A stretch of DNA of 64,000 nucleotides. Origin: Rhizobium sp. CFBP 8762. Its GTDB lineage: Bacteria > Pseudomonadota > Alphaproteobacteria > Rhizobiales > Rhizobiaceae. The stretch covers positions 170,658 to 234,657 of the forward strand of contig NZ_JACYUD010000004.1 in the NCBI RefSeq assembly GCF_014841565.1, in the 5' to 3' direction. Under the pieces are notes generated by a model. It was not told the origin of the DNA. It did not search any database and saw nothing but the letters and a program-made list of their open reading frames with translations. Shown here piece by piece: positions 28,920 to 37,295 of the stretch. Within the stretch, counting starts at the first letter, position 1. The number at the start of each line of letters is the position of its first letter. The translations under genes and the position numbers were made by a program.

Positions 28920-29184
28920 TCGAGGCGGAAATCCACTTAACAAAACGCCCGAAACTGTTCAGACAAACCGAGCCAGCTCTATTCGTATGAAATAATATAG
29001 GGCAGGCGCGTTATAGATTTCTCATAGGTGCCTGTTACACGACCTGATCGGCCTGTCGCCATCTCGCCTGTGCTGCGGAGTCGATCTACTATCGATCGTG
29101 CTGCTTCTGGATTGTTCTGCGCAATAAACCCGATTTGCTCACGCATATCGTCCAGCGCTGCGCGCGCCCAGGTAACAGGACGCC

Positions 29185-29454
29185 TCACGCCTTACTCGCT
29201 TGCTTTGCTTCAACTGCGTCGATCACGCCATAGAGTTCGGCCATTGCCTCGTCATGCGACACGACCCGACCATCTGCCCCGTCCGCTATACCGCGCTTGA
29301 TGCCATCAATGATCTCAAGCTCACGCTCGACGTAGGCTGCAACGGCCTCACCGGCTAGAAACGACTTGCTACGCCGGGTGTCGGTCGCGATCCGATCAAG
29401 CTTTTGTTTGACATCGGGACTAATCCGAATTGTCATCGTAGGGCTAGCTGTCAC
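29185..29454 (-). CDS. parD: ParD-like CopG/ribbon-helix-helix antitoxin
   Basis: 89 residues from a GTG at 29454, preceded on its strand by AGGGGG at a good distance; an ATG at 29436 is the alternative. MTIRISPDVKQKLDRIATDT and RRSKSFLAGEAVAAYVEREL form the ribbon-helix-helix; the tail IKRGIADGADGRVVSHDEAM binds the toxin in this family. Its stop overlaps the parE start. With the toxin split by IS3 it is now an orphan antitoxin that could still neutralise related toxins. Confidence 0.87.
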   Translation of the reverse strand: MTASPTMTIRISPDVKQKLDRIATDTRRSKSFLAGEAVAAYVERELEIIDGIKRGIADGADGRVVSHDEAMAELYGVIDAVEAKQASKA

Positions 29455-29467
29455 AGCAGGACCCCCT

Positions 29468-29493
29468 GTGTTGAATTGTGTACAACTTAACAC
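29468..29493. promoter_or_regulatory. Imperfect palindrome upstream of parD, likely operator
   Basis: GTGTTGAA and TTAACAC flank TTGTGTACAA, itself nearly symmetric, over 26 bases just before the parD ribosome site. Position and symmetry suit autorepression by the ribbon-helix-helix antitoxin. Confidence 0.5.
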
Positions 29494-29583
29494 AAGGCAG
29501 ATTAGTCTGTCAGCCGTTTCATGATGCAGGTACGTAAAACAGTCTTGCATATGAACACGATTCAAGGTTCGCCGCGCTCGCAA

Positions 29584-30089
29584 GTCCTACAGGGTCTCCA
29601 CGGACGCATGACAGTCTGTGGCTTGTGTTATATCACGGTCGTCTGGCCAACAGTTGAGATACGGACATAAGCAAAGGTGCGAGGCATGGCCAAAGCTGTC
29701 CGAAACGGGTGCCCTCAGGTGGTTACCTGTCCTAACCGAAACAACCTATCTTCTGAACAGACAAAATCAGACCTGTTCAAAGTGCTCGGTTTCGGACAGG
29801 CAACCCTGCCCTACTTGTCCTTCGACGCATCGCGACCCTTTGGTCGCGTCCTGCGTGACCGACCGTCAATACCTATCCTCATCCGTTTCAGGCACTCATT
29901 CACTCATTATTTCATTTGAGTATATGATGATTTGAGAGAAAACTCAGATCGTCAAATGAGCGTATCGGATTGGTAGAGCGTCTGGATGTCGCAGGTCAAA
30001 ATCAACATAAGGCATAACATATAACTTAAGTGAGTGAATGAGCGTATGAACAACACATCATTCACTCTGTTAAGTAATCACACATTTCA
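29584..30089. other. Gap, 3' half rich in ACTCA/TGAGT words
   Basis: 506 bases without a supported gene. 29600-29890 shows nothing recognisable; from about 29890 the repeat field described separately begins. Confidence 0.4.
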
Positions 30090-30110
30090 TCATTTGAGTG
30101 ATTGAGAAAC
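29890..30110. repeat. Cluster of ACTCA/TGAGT half-sites beside parG
   Basis: Many copies of ACTCA or its complement, often as CACTCATT, ATTTGAGT or GAGTGAATGAG, occur at 29891-29965 and 30030-30108 on both sides of a less repetitive stretch. The same word recurs at 30299-30335 and 30991-31070. ParG-type partition proteins bind short direct repeats of ACTC type, so this is a candidate centromere (parS/parH-like) or operator field. Confidence 0.5.
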
Positions 30111-30305
30111 CAACTCGCGCAAGATTTCTGCTACAGTGCGGCCTTGCTCTACAGCCATCATTTTAAGTCGCTTATGTTCGTCACGTTCAAGATCGAAATT
30201 AACGCGTACCGTTGGGCCTTTGTCCGACAAGCTGGCCAATGTTGCCGACTTACGAACATTGCTTGGGCGACCAGCGCTCAACATGCCTTTCTTATCTTCA
30301 CTCAT
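30090..30305 (-). CDS. ParG-like ribbon-helix-helix partition protein
   Basis: 71 residues. A flexible basic N-terminus (KKGMLSAGRPSNVRKSATLA) precedes a ribbon-helix-helix core (VRVNFDLERDEHKRLKMMAV, EQGRTVAEILRELVSQ), the ParG/CopG layout in which the tail stimulates the ParA-type ATPase. It lies 20 bases after parA on the same strand. Partition centromere binder and repressor is the likely role. Confidence 0.75.
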   Translation of the reverse strand: MSEDKKGMLSAGRPSNVRKSATLASLSDKGPTVRVNFDLERDEHKRLKMMAVEQGRTVAEILRELVSQSLK

Positions 30306-30323
30306 TTGAACTTCCCCTTATCT

Positions 30324-30335
30324 ACTCAATTGAGT
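30324..30335. repeat. Perfect palindrome ACTCAATTGAGT at the parA end
   Basis: A 12-bp palindrome overlapping the parA stop codon and preceding the parG ribosome site; it is made of the same half-sites as the repeat field. Confidence 0.5.
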
Positions 30336-30961
30336 ATTTCTTTAATTTCGTTTGCGAGATTGGTAATCTCACGTGCAGCATCACTGGTTGGTTCGAGATC
30401 GAGGATTGTCGAACCAACGGCAGCAGAGCCGGGGTAACCAACGCGCTGGGTAATCCTGCTATTCAGGACAGGAAGGCCATATCCATGAAGTGCATCGGTA
30501 ATTTCGCTTCCGATCTTGGTCCCTTTAATCGCGCGTGACACGACGAAGGCGGCGCGCAGCTTCCCGTCCGTGACCTCGATGCGCTGCTTAACGAGATCAA
30601 CCAGATCCGCAGTCGCCCATATGTCATACGGGGATGGCTGCACGGGGATAAGAATAAAGTTCGCAGCCTTAATCGCTGAAACAGCAAGGTCAGCTGCCTG
30701 CGGCGCTCCGTCGATCACAACAAAATCTTTCCGGGCGATGTTTTTCAAGTCCCGCTCAATTGTCGGCCGGTCGATGCCCACCACGGTAACGGGCTGCTCC
30801 TCGCGCACGGCAGCCCAATCGCGGGCGCTACCCTGCGGATCGGAATCAATCAGCAGCACGTCTGCGCCGCCGATCTGTAACGCTCTTGCGAGGTGGGTCG
30901 CTATCGTGGTTTTCCCCGCGCCACCCTTTTGGTTCAAAACGGCGATTACGTGCATGGTCAA
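30326..30961 (-). CDS. parA: ParA-family partition ATPase (short ParF type)
   Basis: 211 residues without an N-terminal DNA-binding domain, hence the ParF/type Ib class. Deviant Walker A NQKGGAGKTTIATHLA, DSDPQGSARDW, Walker B-like FVVIDGAPQ and PVQPSPYDIWATADLVDL are all present. Pairs with the downstream ParG-like protein to move plasmid copies. The near-palindrome ACTCAAGTGAGT at 30991-31002 just upstream suggests control by the ParG-like repressor. Confidence 0.9.
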   Translation of the reverse strand: MTMHVIAVLNQKGGAGKTTIATHLARALQIGGADVLLIDSDPQGSARDWAAVREEQPVTVVGIDRPTIERDLKNIARKDFVVIDGAPQAADLAVSAIKAANFILIPVQPSPYDIWATADLVDLVKQRIEVTDGKLRAAFVVSRAIKGTKIGSEITDALHGYGLPVLNSRITQRVGYPGSAAVGSTILDLEPTSDAAREITNLANEIKEILN

Positions 30962-30990
30962 TCCTTGTGTATTTGATGTAATGTGCTTTT

Positions 30991-31070
30991 ACTCAAGTGA
31001 GTTTAGTACATTAAACGCATGAGTAAATGGTTAAAAGAGTAACAACTCAAAGCCTCATATACATAAATGA
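30991..31070. promoter_or_regulatory. Probable parA promoter/operator region
   Basis: Contains ACTCAAGTGAGT (30991-31002), ATGAGTAA twice, GAGTAACAACTCAAAG and CCTCAT words, i.e. at least five ACTC/GAGT half-sites in 80 AT-rich bases directly upstream of parA. Confidence 0.5.
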
Positions 31071-31179
31071 GTAATTTGGCGCTGCTCTAGCCGCAGGCTT
31101 TCCTTCGAAAGCCCATACGAGTTTCCCTCATGTTCTGTTGGGGCTGTTTTTGTGATAATTCCTGCAACACCGACCCGCT

Positions 31180-31947
31180 TTAGCGCGGGTCGGAACCGCC
31201 GCAGGGTCGCGTAAGCGGCCCGAACAGCGGCGTCCGCTTTTCTTCCTCTATTATATTAAATCTAGATTTGGTTTCTGTCCGCTTGGCGGACTCGCGCTGT
31301 TTGATGAAACCACCGAGCCTCGCCAAGGCCCGACCTATCGGATTATCGCCGACTTCAAAGAGCGCCAGCTGATTGGCCTCCAATGTCTTGCGGTATTCGT
31401 CAAACATGGCCTCACGGGTAGCGACAGCGACCTCTGCATCGTCTGACGGGGGAGGGGCATTGCCGTAGCGGCCGAGGCTAGCCTCTGCGCGGGCGGGCAG
31501 CATCAGGCGGTAGGCATTACTGGTCTGTTGAAGCTGGGGGCCAGCGCCGTCGTTGTGCGTGGGAATAAACCGGCGCAGCCAATCGACAAAGCCATGGGTG
31601 CGCAGCGCCTTCAGCGCCCGAACAATCGCATCGCGTGACCGGCGTAGCTTTCCCATCATCGTCTCGATAGACGGCTCCAGTCGGCCACTGCGGTAGTCCA
31701 CCATATTGGCCAGAAGATCCAGCACCTCGATGGCGACCGCGCCCAGCGGGCCGTTGCGCTTGCCGCGCTCCTTATTGGCTACCTCGAAGCGGCGGGCTGC
31801 TAGAACGATGCGGCGCATGTCCTGTCGGTTTGTCCGTCGCCAAAACGTGCCTTCGCACTTTCCGGCCTCGCGTGAGTTGCGCCGGATCGGCATACGGCTT
31901 CGCCGTGACGGCGCTTTGGCAAGCGCCACCCTATAGATATTCGACAT
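31180..31947 (-). CDS. Plasmid replication initiator, RepA-like
   Basis: 255 residues from the ATG at 31947; an upstream in-frame start at 31989 adds sequence not seen in relatives. Blocks SNIYRVALAKAP, IVLAARRFEVANKERGKRNG, PLGAVAIEVLDLLANMVDYR, SGRLEPSIETMMGKLRRSRD and LKALRTHGFVDWLRRFIPTH match the winged-helix replication initiators of alphaproteobacterial plasmids as I remember them. A winged helix-turn-helix would lie around residues 90-150. With parA/parG it forms a compact plasmid maintenance block. Origin repeats were not located with certainty. Confidence 0.7.
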   Translation of the reverse strand: MSNIYRVALAKAPSRRSRMPIRRNSREAGKCEGTFWRRTNRQDMRRIVLAARRFEVANKERGKRNGPLGAVAIEVLDLLANMVDYRSGRLEPSIETMMGKLRRSRDAIVRALKALRTHGFVDWLRRFIPTHNDGAGPQLQQTSNAYRLMLPARAEASLGRYGNAPPPSDDAEVAVATREAMFDEYRKTLEANQLALFEVGDNPIGRALARLGGFIKQRESAKRTETKSRFNIIEEEKRTPLFGPLTRPCGGSDPR

Positions 31948-32100
31948 GGTTTGTCCCCGACTCCATTGGGAAGGCAGGACGGCAGGCAAAGAAATAGCGT
32001 TCCCGGAAGACTCACATCTTGCAGGTTCTTAAAATCTCACCTATGTTGGGAATGAAGATCGAGACCGTAGTCTTTTCCCAACTTAGATTGCTGTCATCCA

Positions 32101-32132
32101 AAAACCCCTGCCGCGACCAACGGCGGGGTTTT
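32101..32132. terminator. Bidirectional rho-independent terminator
   Basis: AAAACCCC then GCCG pairs with CGGC then GGGGTTTT around a 7-base loop, with one bulged T. U-rich on both strands; lies between the ribbon-helix-helix gene and repA. Confidence 0.75.
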
Positions 32133-32135
32133 TAT

Positions 32136-32351
32136 TTATGCCCTCATGTTTTCAATATAAAACCTCACGGCTTCCTCGATCAGCGGTGCGCGCGATGACG
32201 CTCCACGTTCTTCCTTAATGCGATCCAGTTGTTGAACTGTCTCGGCCGAAAGAAAAGTACTAACAGCCACCCGACCGGCAGCCCTCTGACGCGCCTTATG
32301 GGCGGCTGCACGTCTACGAACGTCTTCTGCGGCGGATATGCTGTTTTTCAT
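32136..32351 (-). CDS. Ribbon-helix-helix (CopG-like) protein
   Basis: 71 residues: basic Ala-rich N-terminus (DVRRRAAAHKARQRAAG), then VAVSTFLSAETVQQLDRIKE and SSRAPLIEEAVRFYIENM, a ribbon-helix-helix. Probably a plasmid copy-control or toxin-antitoxin-like repressor near repA. Ends at a strong terminator. No toxin partner is adjacent. Confidence 0.65.
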   Translation of the reverse strand: MKNSISAAEDVRRRAAAHKARQRAAGRVAVSTFLSAETVQQLDRIKEERGASSRAPLIEEAVRFYIENMRA

Positions 32352-32405
32352 AGTGACCAGTCACAACATGTTATGGGCGATTCTGCAACCGACGAATTTG
32401 ATAGA

Positions 32406-32591
32406 TCACTCTTCACCCGGAAAATAGGATAATTGCAAGGGCGGGGAGGGCAGGGCAAGTTGGTCAGGCTTCGCTTTGCCTTTCGCCGGCCGAGGTTTAC
32501 GCGCGGCGGCTTTCTGTTCGGCCTTGATCTCGTCCAGCTGCCGCAACAAATAACGGGTTTTCGTCTCTAACGATTGAAAGGTAGATTGCAT
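32406..32591 (-). CDS. Small hypothetical protein
   Basis: 61 residues: a helix with heptad-like spacing (FQSLETKTRYLLRQLDEIKA) then a basic Ala/Lys/Pro stretch and LPLPPL-like end. It may be a short coiled-coil DNA-associated protein. It lies between the small frame interrupted by the Tn3 element and the CopG-like gene. Not recognised. Confidence 0.4.
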   Translation of the reverse strand: MQSTFQSLETKTRYLLRQLDEIKAEQKAAARKPRPAKGKAKPDQLALPSPPLQLSYFPGEE

Positions 32592-32759
32592 AATTCGTCA
32601 CCATCGGTTGAAACTCCCTTGCTCCAACGCTAGTCAGACCGATCCGTGTAGCGGAGCCAATACTCGGAGCGGATCAGTCTGACGGGCTACTTTGCACCCT
32701 CTTCGGCTTTAGCTTCCGCGAATAGTTTGGCTTCAAGCACCACAGTTTTTGCGATGTCT

Positions 32760-32798
32760 GGGGTCGGTTCCGGCTGGGGGCGGAATGACACTCTAAGC
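32760..32798 (+). repeat. Left terminal inverted repeat of the Tn3 element
   Basis: Starts GGGGTCGGTTCCGG and ends ACACTCTAAGC; matches the right end in inverse orientation. It overlaps the last codons of tnpA. Confidence 0.95.
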
Positions 32799-35690
32799 CG
32801 TTGAGGCCTTGGGCCAGAGATATTCGCCGGTCAGTAATATGTGTGCCCAACCCAGCGGAGAGATATGCGCCAGAAGTTCGGGCGGCACATCAAGTCCTTC
32901 ATTCCGGCGCTCTGCGACTGCATGGCCGAGATGGAGGGTGTTCCAGTAGATGATGATTGCGGTGAGCAGGTTCAGCCCTGCGATCCGGTAATGCTGCCCC
33001 TCAGTGGTGCGATCACGGATTTCACCCTGGCGACCGATGCGCAGCGCATTCTTGAGAGCGTGGTGGGCCTCGCCCTTGTTGAGGCCGATCTGGGTACGCC
33101 GCTGCATGTCGGTGTCGAGGATCCACTCTATAATAAAGAGTGTCCGCTCCACGCGGCCGACCTCCCGCAGCGCAACCGCCAGATCGTTCTGGCGTGGATA
33201 GGAGGCAAGCTTGCGGAGCAACTGGCTCGGCTTGATCTTGCCGGAAGCCATGGTAGCGGCGCAGCGGAAGAGGTCGGGCCAGTTCGCAACGATCAATTCT
33301 TCGCGGATTTTGCCGCCGACCAGTTTGCGCAAATCTTTAGGCGTGCCTACGGGATTGAACACGTAAAGGCGCTTCGAGGGCAAATCGCGGATACGCAGGA
33401 CAAGTCGGTATCCGAGCATGGCACTGGTCCCGAACAGGTGATCGGTGAACCCGGCTGTATCGGCATATTGCTCTCCGACCTGCCGACCTGCCTCGTTCAT
33501 CAGCAGACCGTCAAGAATGTAAGGGGCCTCACTGACTGTCGCGGGAATAGTCTGTGACGCGAACGGTGCGAACTGATCGTTGACGTGAGTGTAAGCCTTG
33601 AGGCCGGGTTCATTTCCATATTTGGCGTTGACCATGTTCATAGCCTCTCCCTGCCGGGCTGAAGGGAAGAACTGGCCATCGCTCGATGCGGTCGTGCCCA
33701 TGCCCCAGAAGCGGGACATCGGCAGTTTTCGCTGGGCAGCGACCACCATCGCCAGCGCCTGGTCCATCGCCTCGCTCTCGACGTGCCAGCGAGCCAAGCG
33801 CGAAAGCTGCCAGTAATCATGCGTGTTCGTGGCTTCCGCCATCTTACGTAGCCCCAGATTCAGCCCTTCCGCCAGCAGGACGTTGAGCAGACCGATCTGG
33901 TCGCCGCACGGAACCCCGGTTCGCAGATGGGTGAAAGCCTCGGAGAATCCGAGCGCAGCATCGACTTCAAGCAAGATGTCGGTGACCCGCACGGGCGGCA
34001 TCCGGCGATAAAGATCGAGGATCAGCTCCTCGGCACTGTCCGGAACGTCAGCCGTCAGCCGGTCGATCCGCAACGTTCCATCCTTGATGCTGCCGTGAGG
34101 GATGGTTCCGTCGCGCGCTGCGCGAGCCAGCCGCTTCAGACCATCGGCGAGCCGAGCCCTGCGATCTGTCAGCCAAAGCTGCGGATCAAGGGGAACAGCC
34201 AGTCTGGAGTTCGTCTGAGCTGTGGTCATTGGCACCAGGACCTGCTTGAGATCGCCATAGCGGCGCGAATGGTCGAGCCAGATATCACCGGATCGGAAAG
34301 CATCGCGCAGGTGAAACAGGACCGCCACCTCCCGGAGGCGGTTATCGCCCTGGTCTTGCGCTCGCAGATGGCGGTGCCATTTCGAATTCGGCCGCAAAAA
34401 GCTGTCGGTTGCCGATGGTGATGCTTGCATTTCGCCGATGGCTTTTGCCGCCGCAATCAGGGGCTGGGCTACCGATGCTGCCTTGAGTTTCAGGCATCGC
34501 AACATGCGGGGGGCGTATCGGCGGAAGCGATGATATCCTTGTCCGACATGAGCCAATGGGTCGTCCGCCAGCCTATTGCTGAGCTGGGCGCCGGTCGCGA
34601 CCAATTGTTCGAGCCGGTCCCATTCCGCCGATTTGGCGACCGCCATTTCCAGCGGCACACCATCATTGCGGGCTTCGAGTAGGGAAGCTCCCAGTGCGGT
34701 GAAGGCGCGTAGCGTATCGGTGACAGTTGCCTTGGAATCGGCAATCCGTTCTTCATGCAGCCGTTTCGCCTCGCGCCAGGTCTTTCCGACGATCCGGTCA
34801 TGGGTCTCGACCACCGTATCGGCGATCGCCGCCTCCCATTCCACGGCGCAGACGGCAAGGATCGCCCAACGGCGATCGGAGCTGATGTCGCGCAGACCAT
34901 CGGTGAAGTAGCGCTCCCCCTGCCGACGCAGGCGTGCGACACGGTGCGGTGGACTGCTGGTGAGGATCTGATGATCAATATCCAGGCCACGCAGGAACTC
35001 CAGCCGATCGAGCAGTCGGTTCGCCGCTGCGGAGTTGTTGCCAACCTCGAACTGGCGAAGCCAGATGAACCGGCTGACATTGGCCTCGAGCAGTTCGGTC
35101 AGCAACCCATCAAGCCGTTCGCGGGCGTTATTATCGAGCTTTTTCGCGATCCGCGTCTCGATCCGCCGTTCGGCGGCGACCAGCGCGTCCGCACATAGTC
35201 GCTCGATTGTCGATACCGCTGGCAAGATCGTCTGAGTTTCACGACAACGTGCGACCAGACGCTGAGCGAGATCCTCGTTCGAACGGGCCTCTTCCGCCTG
35301 ATCGAAAAGCCAGTCCCGTAGATCACGGGCACCACGACCCGCGAAGGCCTTGTAGCCGTAGATCTCACGCAAAGCCTCCATATGCTCCTGGCGGGTCTGC
35401 CGCCGGGCGGCATAGGTGAGAAGCGCATCGGCAGGGACGCCGAGCTGAGCCCCGATGAACGACAGGAGTTCATGCGGGATCACCTCGCCGGGAGCCAGCG
35501 CGCGCCCTGGATATCGCAACGCGCAAAGCTGCAGGGCGAACCCCAGCCTGTTCTCCGGCCTGCGGCGTTCCTGGATATGTCCAAGATCGTCGTCGCCCAG
35601 TGTGTAATGACGGAGCAGTGACAATTCATCGGTTGGCAAATCGAACAGTGCTGAACGCTGTCGCTCAGTGAGAATATGTCGCCTTGGCAT
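32793..35690 (-). CDS. tnpA: Tn3-family transposase
   Basis: 965 residues, full length for Tn3 transposases. N-terminal DUF4158-type region (FDLPTDELSLLRHYTLGDDD), then the DDE domain: WGMGTTASSDGQFFPSARQG (first Asp), a TDHLFG-containing middle region with the second Asp, and ALREVGRVERTLFIIEWILD with the catalytic Glu. C-terminal IIYWNTLHLGHAV and ISPLGWAHILLTGEYLW are standard. Divergent from tnpR over a 94-bp gap that should hold the res site and both promoters. Confidence 0.95.
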   Translation of the reverse strand: MPRRHILTERQRSALFDLPTDELSLLRHYTLGDDDLGHIQERRRPENRLGFALQLCALRYPGRALAPGEVIPHELLSFIGAQLGVPADALLTYAARRQTRQEHMEALREIYGYKAFAGRGARDLRDWLFDQAEEARSNEDLAQRLVARCRETQTILPAVSTIERLCADALVAAERRIETRIAKKLDNNARERLDGLLTELLEANVSRFIWLRQFEVGNNSAAANRLLDRLEFLRGLDIDHQILTSSPPHRVARLRRQGERYFTDGLRDISSDRRWAILAVCAVEWEAAIADTVVETHDRIVGKTWREAKRLHEERIADSKATVTDTLRAFTALGASLLEARNDGVPLEMAVAKSAEWDRLEQLVATGAQLSNRLADDPLAHVGQGYHRFRRYAPRMLRCLKLKAASVAQPLIAAAKAIGEMQASPSATDSFLRPNSKWHRHLRAQDQGDNRLREVAVLFHLRDAFRSGDIWLDHSRRYGDLKQVLVPMTTAQTNSRLAVPLDPQLWLTDRRARLADGLKRLARAARDGTIPHGSIKDGTLRIDRLTADVPDSAEELILDLYRRMPPVRVTDILLEVDAALGFSEAFTHLRTGVPCGDQIGLLNVLLAEGLNLGLRKMAEATNTHDYWQLSRLARWHVESEAMDQALAMVVAAQRKLPMSRFWGMGTTASSDGQFFPSARQGEAMNMVNAKYGNEPGLKAYTHVNDQFAPFASQTIPATVSEAPYILDGLLMNEAGRQVGEQYADTAGFTDHLFGTSAMLGYRLVLRIRDLPSKRLYVFNPVGTPKDLRKLVGGKIREELIVANWPDLFRCAATMASGKIKPSQLLRKLASYPRQNDLAVALREVGRVERTLFIIEWILDTDMQRRTQIGLNKGEAHHALKNALRIGRQGEIRDRTTEGQHYRIAGLNLLTAIIIYWNTLHLGHAVAERRNEGLDVPPELLAHISPLGWAHILLTGEYLWPKASTA

Positions 35691-35784
35691 GCCGCAATGT
35701 CCCTATTGAAGTATAGTCTGTTTTGGACAACAATGAGCCCATACAAATCAAGGCCTTCCGGCATCAAAATCCACGAGGGTTCAA
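35691..35784. promoter_or_regulatory. Probable res site and divergent promoters
   Basis: 94 bases between tnpA and tnpR, which are divergently transcribed. In Tn3 relatives this spot holds the resolvase binding sites and both promoters. Exact subsites were not resolved by eye. Confidence 0.45.
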
Positions 35785-36426
35785 TTGGGACAGCGCGCCG
35801 CTCTTTACTGCCGGGTTTCGACTGCCGATCAGTCGTGCGAGCGGCAGGAACGCGATCTGACCGCATTTGCCGGGCGCGCCGGTTACGGCGTCACCGGAAT
35901 CTTCAAAGAAACGGGTTCCGGCGCGAAGCTAGATCGAGCCGAACGCCGCAAGATCATGGCCCTAGCCCAGTCCCGACAGATCGATGTCATCCTCGTGACC
36001 GAACTTTCGCGATGGGGGCGCTCGACGATCGACCTCCTCAACACGCTGCGCGAGCTGGAAAGCTGGAAGGTCTCTGTGATCGCCATGAACGGCATGGCCT
36101 TCGACCTGTCGTCTCCACATGGCCGGATGCTGGCGACCTTTCTCTCGGGCATTGCTGAGTTCGAGCGTGATCTCATCAGTGAGCGGGTCAAGTCCGGTCT
36201 GGCCGCTGCGAAGGCGCGGGGCAAGAGGCTCGGCCGCCAGACCGGAGAGCGCCCCAAATCTGATAGACTAGCGCCGAAGGTCATGGCGCTGACTGCTCAA
36301 GGCCGCAGCTATCGCTGGATTGCACGCGATCTCGGCATCAGCAAAAATACGGTCGCTGACATCATTCATCGACACAAATCAAATGACAGGATTCTCATTT
36401 CGACGCCATCCGGAACCGAGCCTTGA
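35785..36426 (+). CDS. tnpR: Tn3 resolvase (serine recombinase)
   Basis: 213 residues from a TTG at 35785, with GAGGG just before it. YCRVSTADQSCERQERDL holds the catalytic Ser; DVILVTELSRWGRSTIDL and LSGIAEFERDLISERVKSGL follow, and a C-terminal helix-turn-helix (YRWIARDLGISKNTVADIIH) binds res. Resolves cointegrates. Its stop overlaps the TTG start of the araC-type gene, so the passengers may be read with it. Confidence 0.93.
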   Translation: MGQRAALYCRVSTADQSCERQERDLTAFAGRAGYGVTGIFKETGSGAKLDRAERRKIMALAQSRQIDVILVTELSRWGRSTIDLLNTLRELESWKVSVIAMNGMAFDLSSPHGRMLATFLSGIAEFERDLISERVKSGLAAAKARGKRLGRQTGERPKSDRLAPKVMALTAQGRSYRWIARDLGISKNTVADIIHRHKSNDRILISTPSGTEP

Positions 36427-37226
36427 CGCAACCCCAGACACCATACAGCCCGCACCCCTCACGCTATACCGAGCTTTCGGGTGGAGCCGATCCTGGTCGT
36501 GGGATCGAAGCAGTCTGGGTGTCCGTAGCTGACAAGGCCAGCGCCCATCGGGTTCTGCCGGACGGGCGTTGTGATATCATTTTACGGTTCTGCGCCAAGG
36601 TAAGTCCGATCAATAGCATCACCGTTGTGGTGACAGGCCCGACGACCCGGCATTATGATGTTGTGGTGGAACCGGGCATGGGCTTTGCTGGTATCCGCCT
36701 GCGTCCGGGCTTCTTTCATGCCATTCTGGGGCTGAGCCCCGTGGTTTTGCGGGACGGGAACCTTGTAGGTGAAGCCGCGATCGGGGCCTGCCCACCGCTT
36801 GCCGATCTATGTGCAGAGGCAACTTCACCGGACGATCTGCCGGGCCGGCTGGTTGCTTTCGTGCACCACCACATTGCGCTTGGGCACGCCCTTCCGCCCA
36901 TACAGACCCTGAGCATACTAAGCGCGCTCCATGCTTCCGGTGGCCGACTTCCGGTTCAGGATATCGCGCGCATGCAGGACATCAGCACCCGCACGGTTCA
37001 GCGGATCGTGCGGGATGCGACGGGCCTGCCGCCCAAATCCTATGCCCGGATATTGCAGTTTCACCGCGCGCTGCGCCTGCTTCGCGACCATCACATGCGC
37101 CCATCCGAAGCGGCGTCTGAGGCGGGATATGCTGATCAGGCCCATATGACCCACGCTTTACGCGATTTCGGTGCACTTTCGCCTGCCCGGCTGGCGGATG
37201 TGACACTGGTAACGCTTGGAGACTGA
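36423..37226 (+). CDS. AraC-family regulator (transposon passenger)
   Basis: 267 residues from a TTG that overlaps the tnpR stop. N-terminal sensing domain of the DUF6597 kind (VLPDGRCDIILRF, GFAGIRLRPGFFHAILG) and a C-terminal AraC helix-turn-helix pair (VQDIARMQDISTRTVQRIVR, GLPPKSYARILQFHRALRLL, EAASEAGYADQAHMTHALRD). Likely regulates the VOC genes that follow. Inducer unknown. Confidence 0.85.
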   Translation: MTQPQTPYSPHPSRYTELSGGADPGRGIEAVWVSVADKASAHRVLPDGRCDIILRFCAKVSPINSITVVVTGPTTRHYDVVVEPGMGFAGIRLRPGFFHAILGLSPVVLRDGNLVGEAAIGACPPLADLCAEATSPDDLPGRLVAFVHHHIALGHALPPIQTLSILSALHASGGRLPVQDIARMQDISTRTVQRIVRDATGLPPKSYARILQFHRALRLLRDHHMRPSEAASEAGYADQAHMTHALRDFGALSPARLADVTLVTLGD

Positions 37227-37295
37227 TGTCCGATTTTTACAAGACCGGCAGCGCCGCTGCTGGCATGGTCGGGCGAAATGAACAAGGACATCCCT

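Larger units (their letters stand above)
27694..28980 (+). mobile_element. IS3-family insertion sequence inside parE
   Basis: 1287 bases. Ends: AGAGGTGGCTCGG at 27694 and, inverted, AGAGCTGGCTCGG ending at 28980, one mismatch in 13. Flanked by direct ATT at 27691-27693 and 28981-28983, a 3-bp duplication as usual for IS3. Contains orfA and a disabled orfB. The exact edges are supported by the rejoined parE frame. Confidence 0.9.
27605..29188 (-). pseudogene. parE: ParE/RelE-type toxin split by an IS3 element
   Basis: The start (MRRPVTWARAALDDMREQIG through TRLPYIISYE) lies at 29188-28981 and its end (LRSILDQESIVILRVIHTAR then DWPAQDWP and stop) at 27690-27605. Removing the IS and one copy of the duplicated ATT rejoins the frame exactly, giving 97 codons plus stop, the normal ParE length. 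In homologues the LPYII-Y block and the ILRVIHTARDWP block are neighbours. Its start overlaps the stop of the antitoxin gene. The toxin is inactive as interrupted; only the antitoxin remains whole. Confidence 0.9.
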
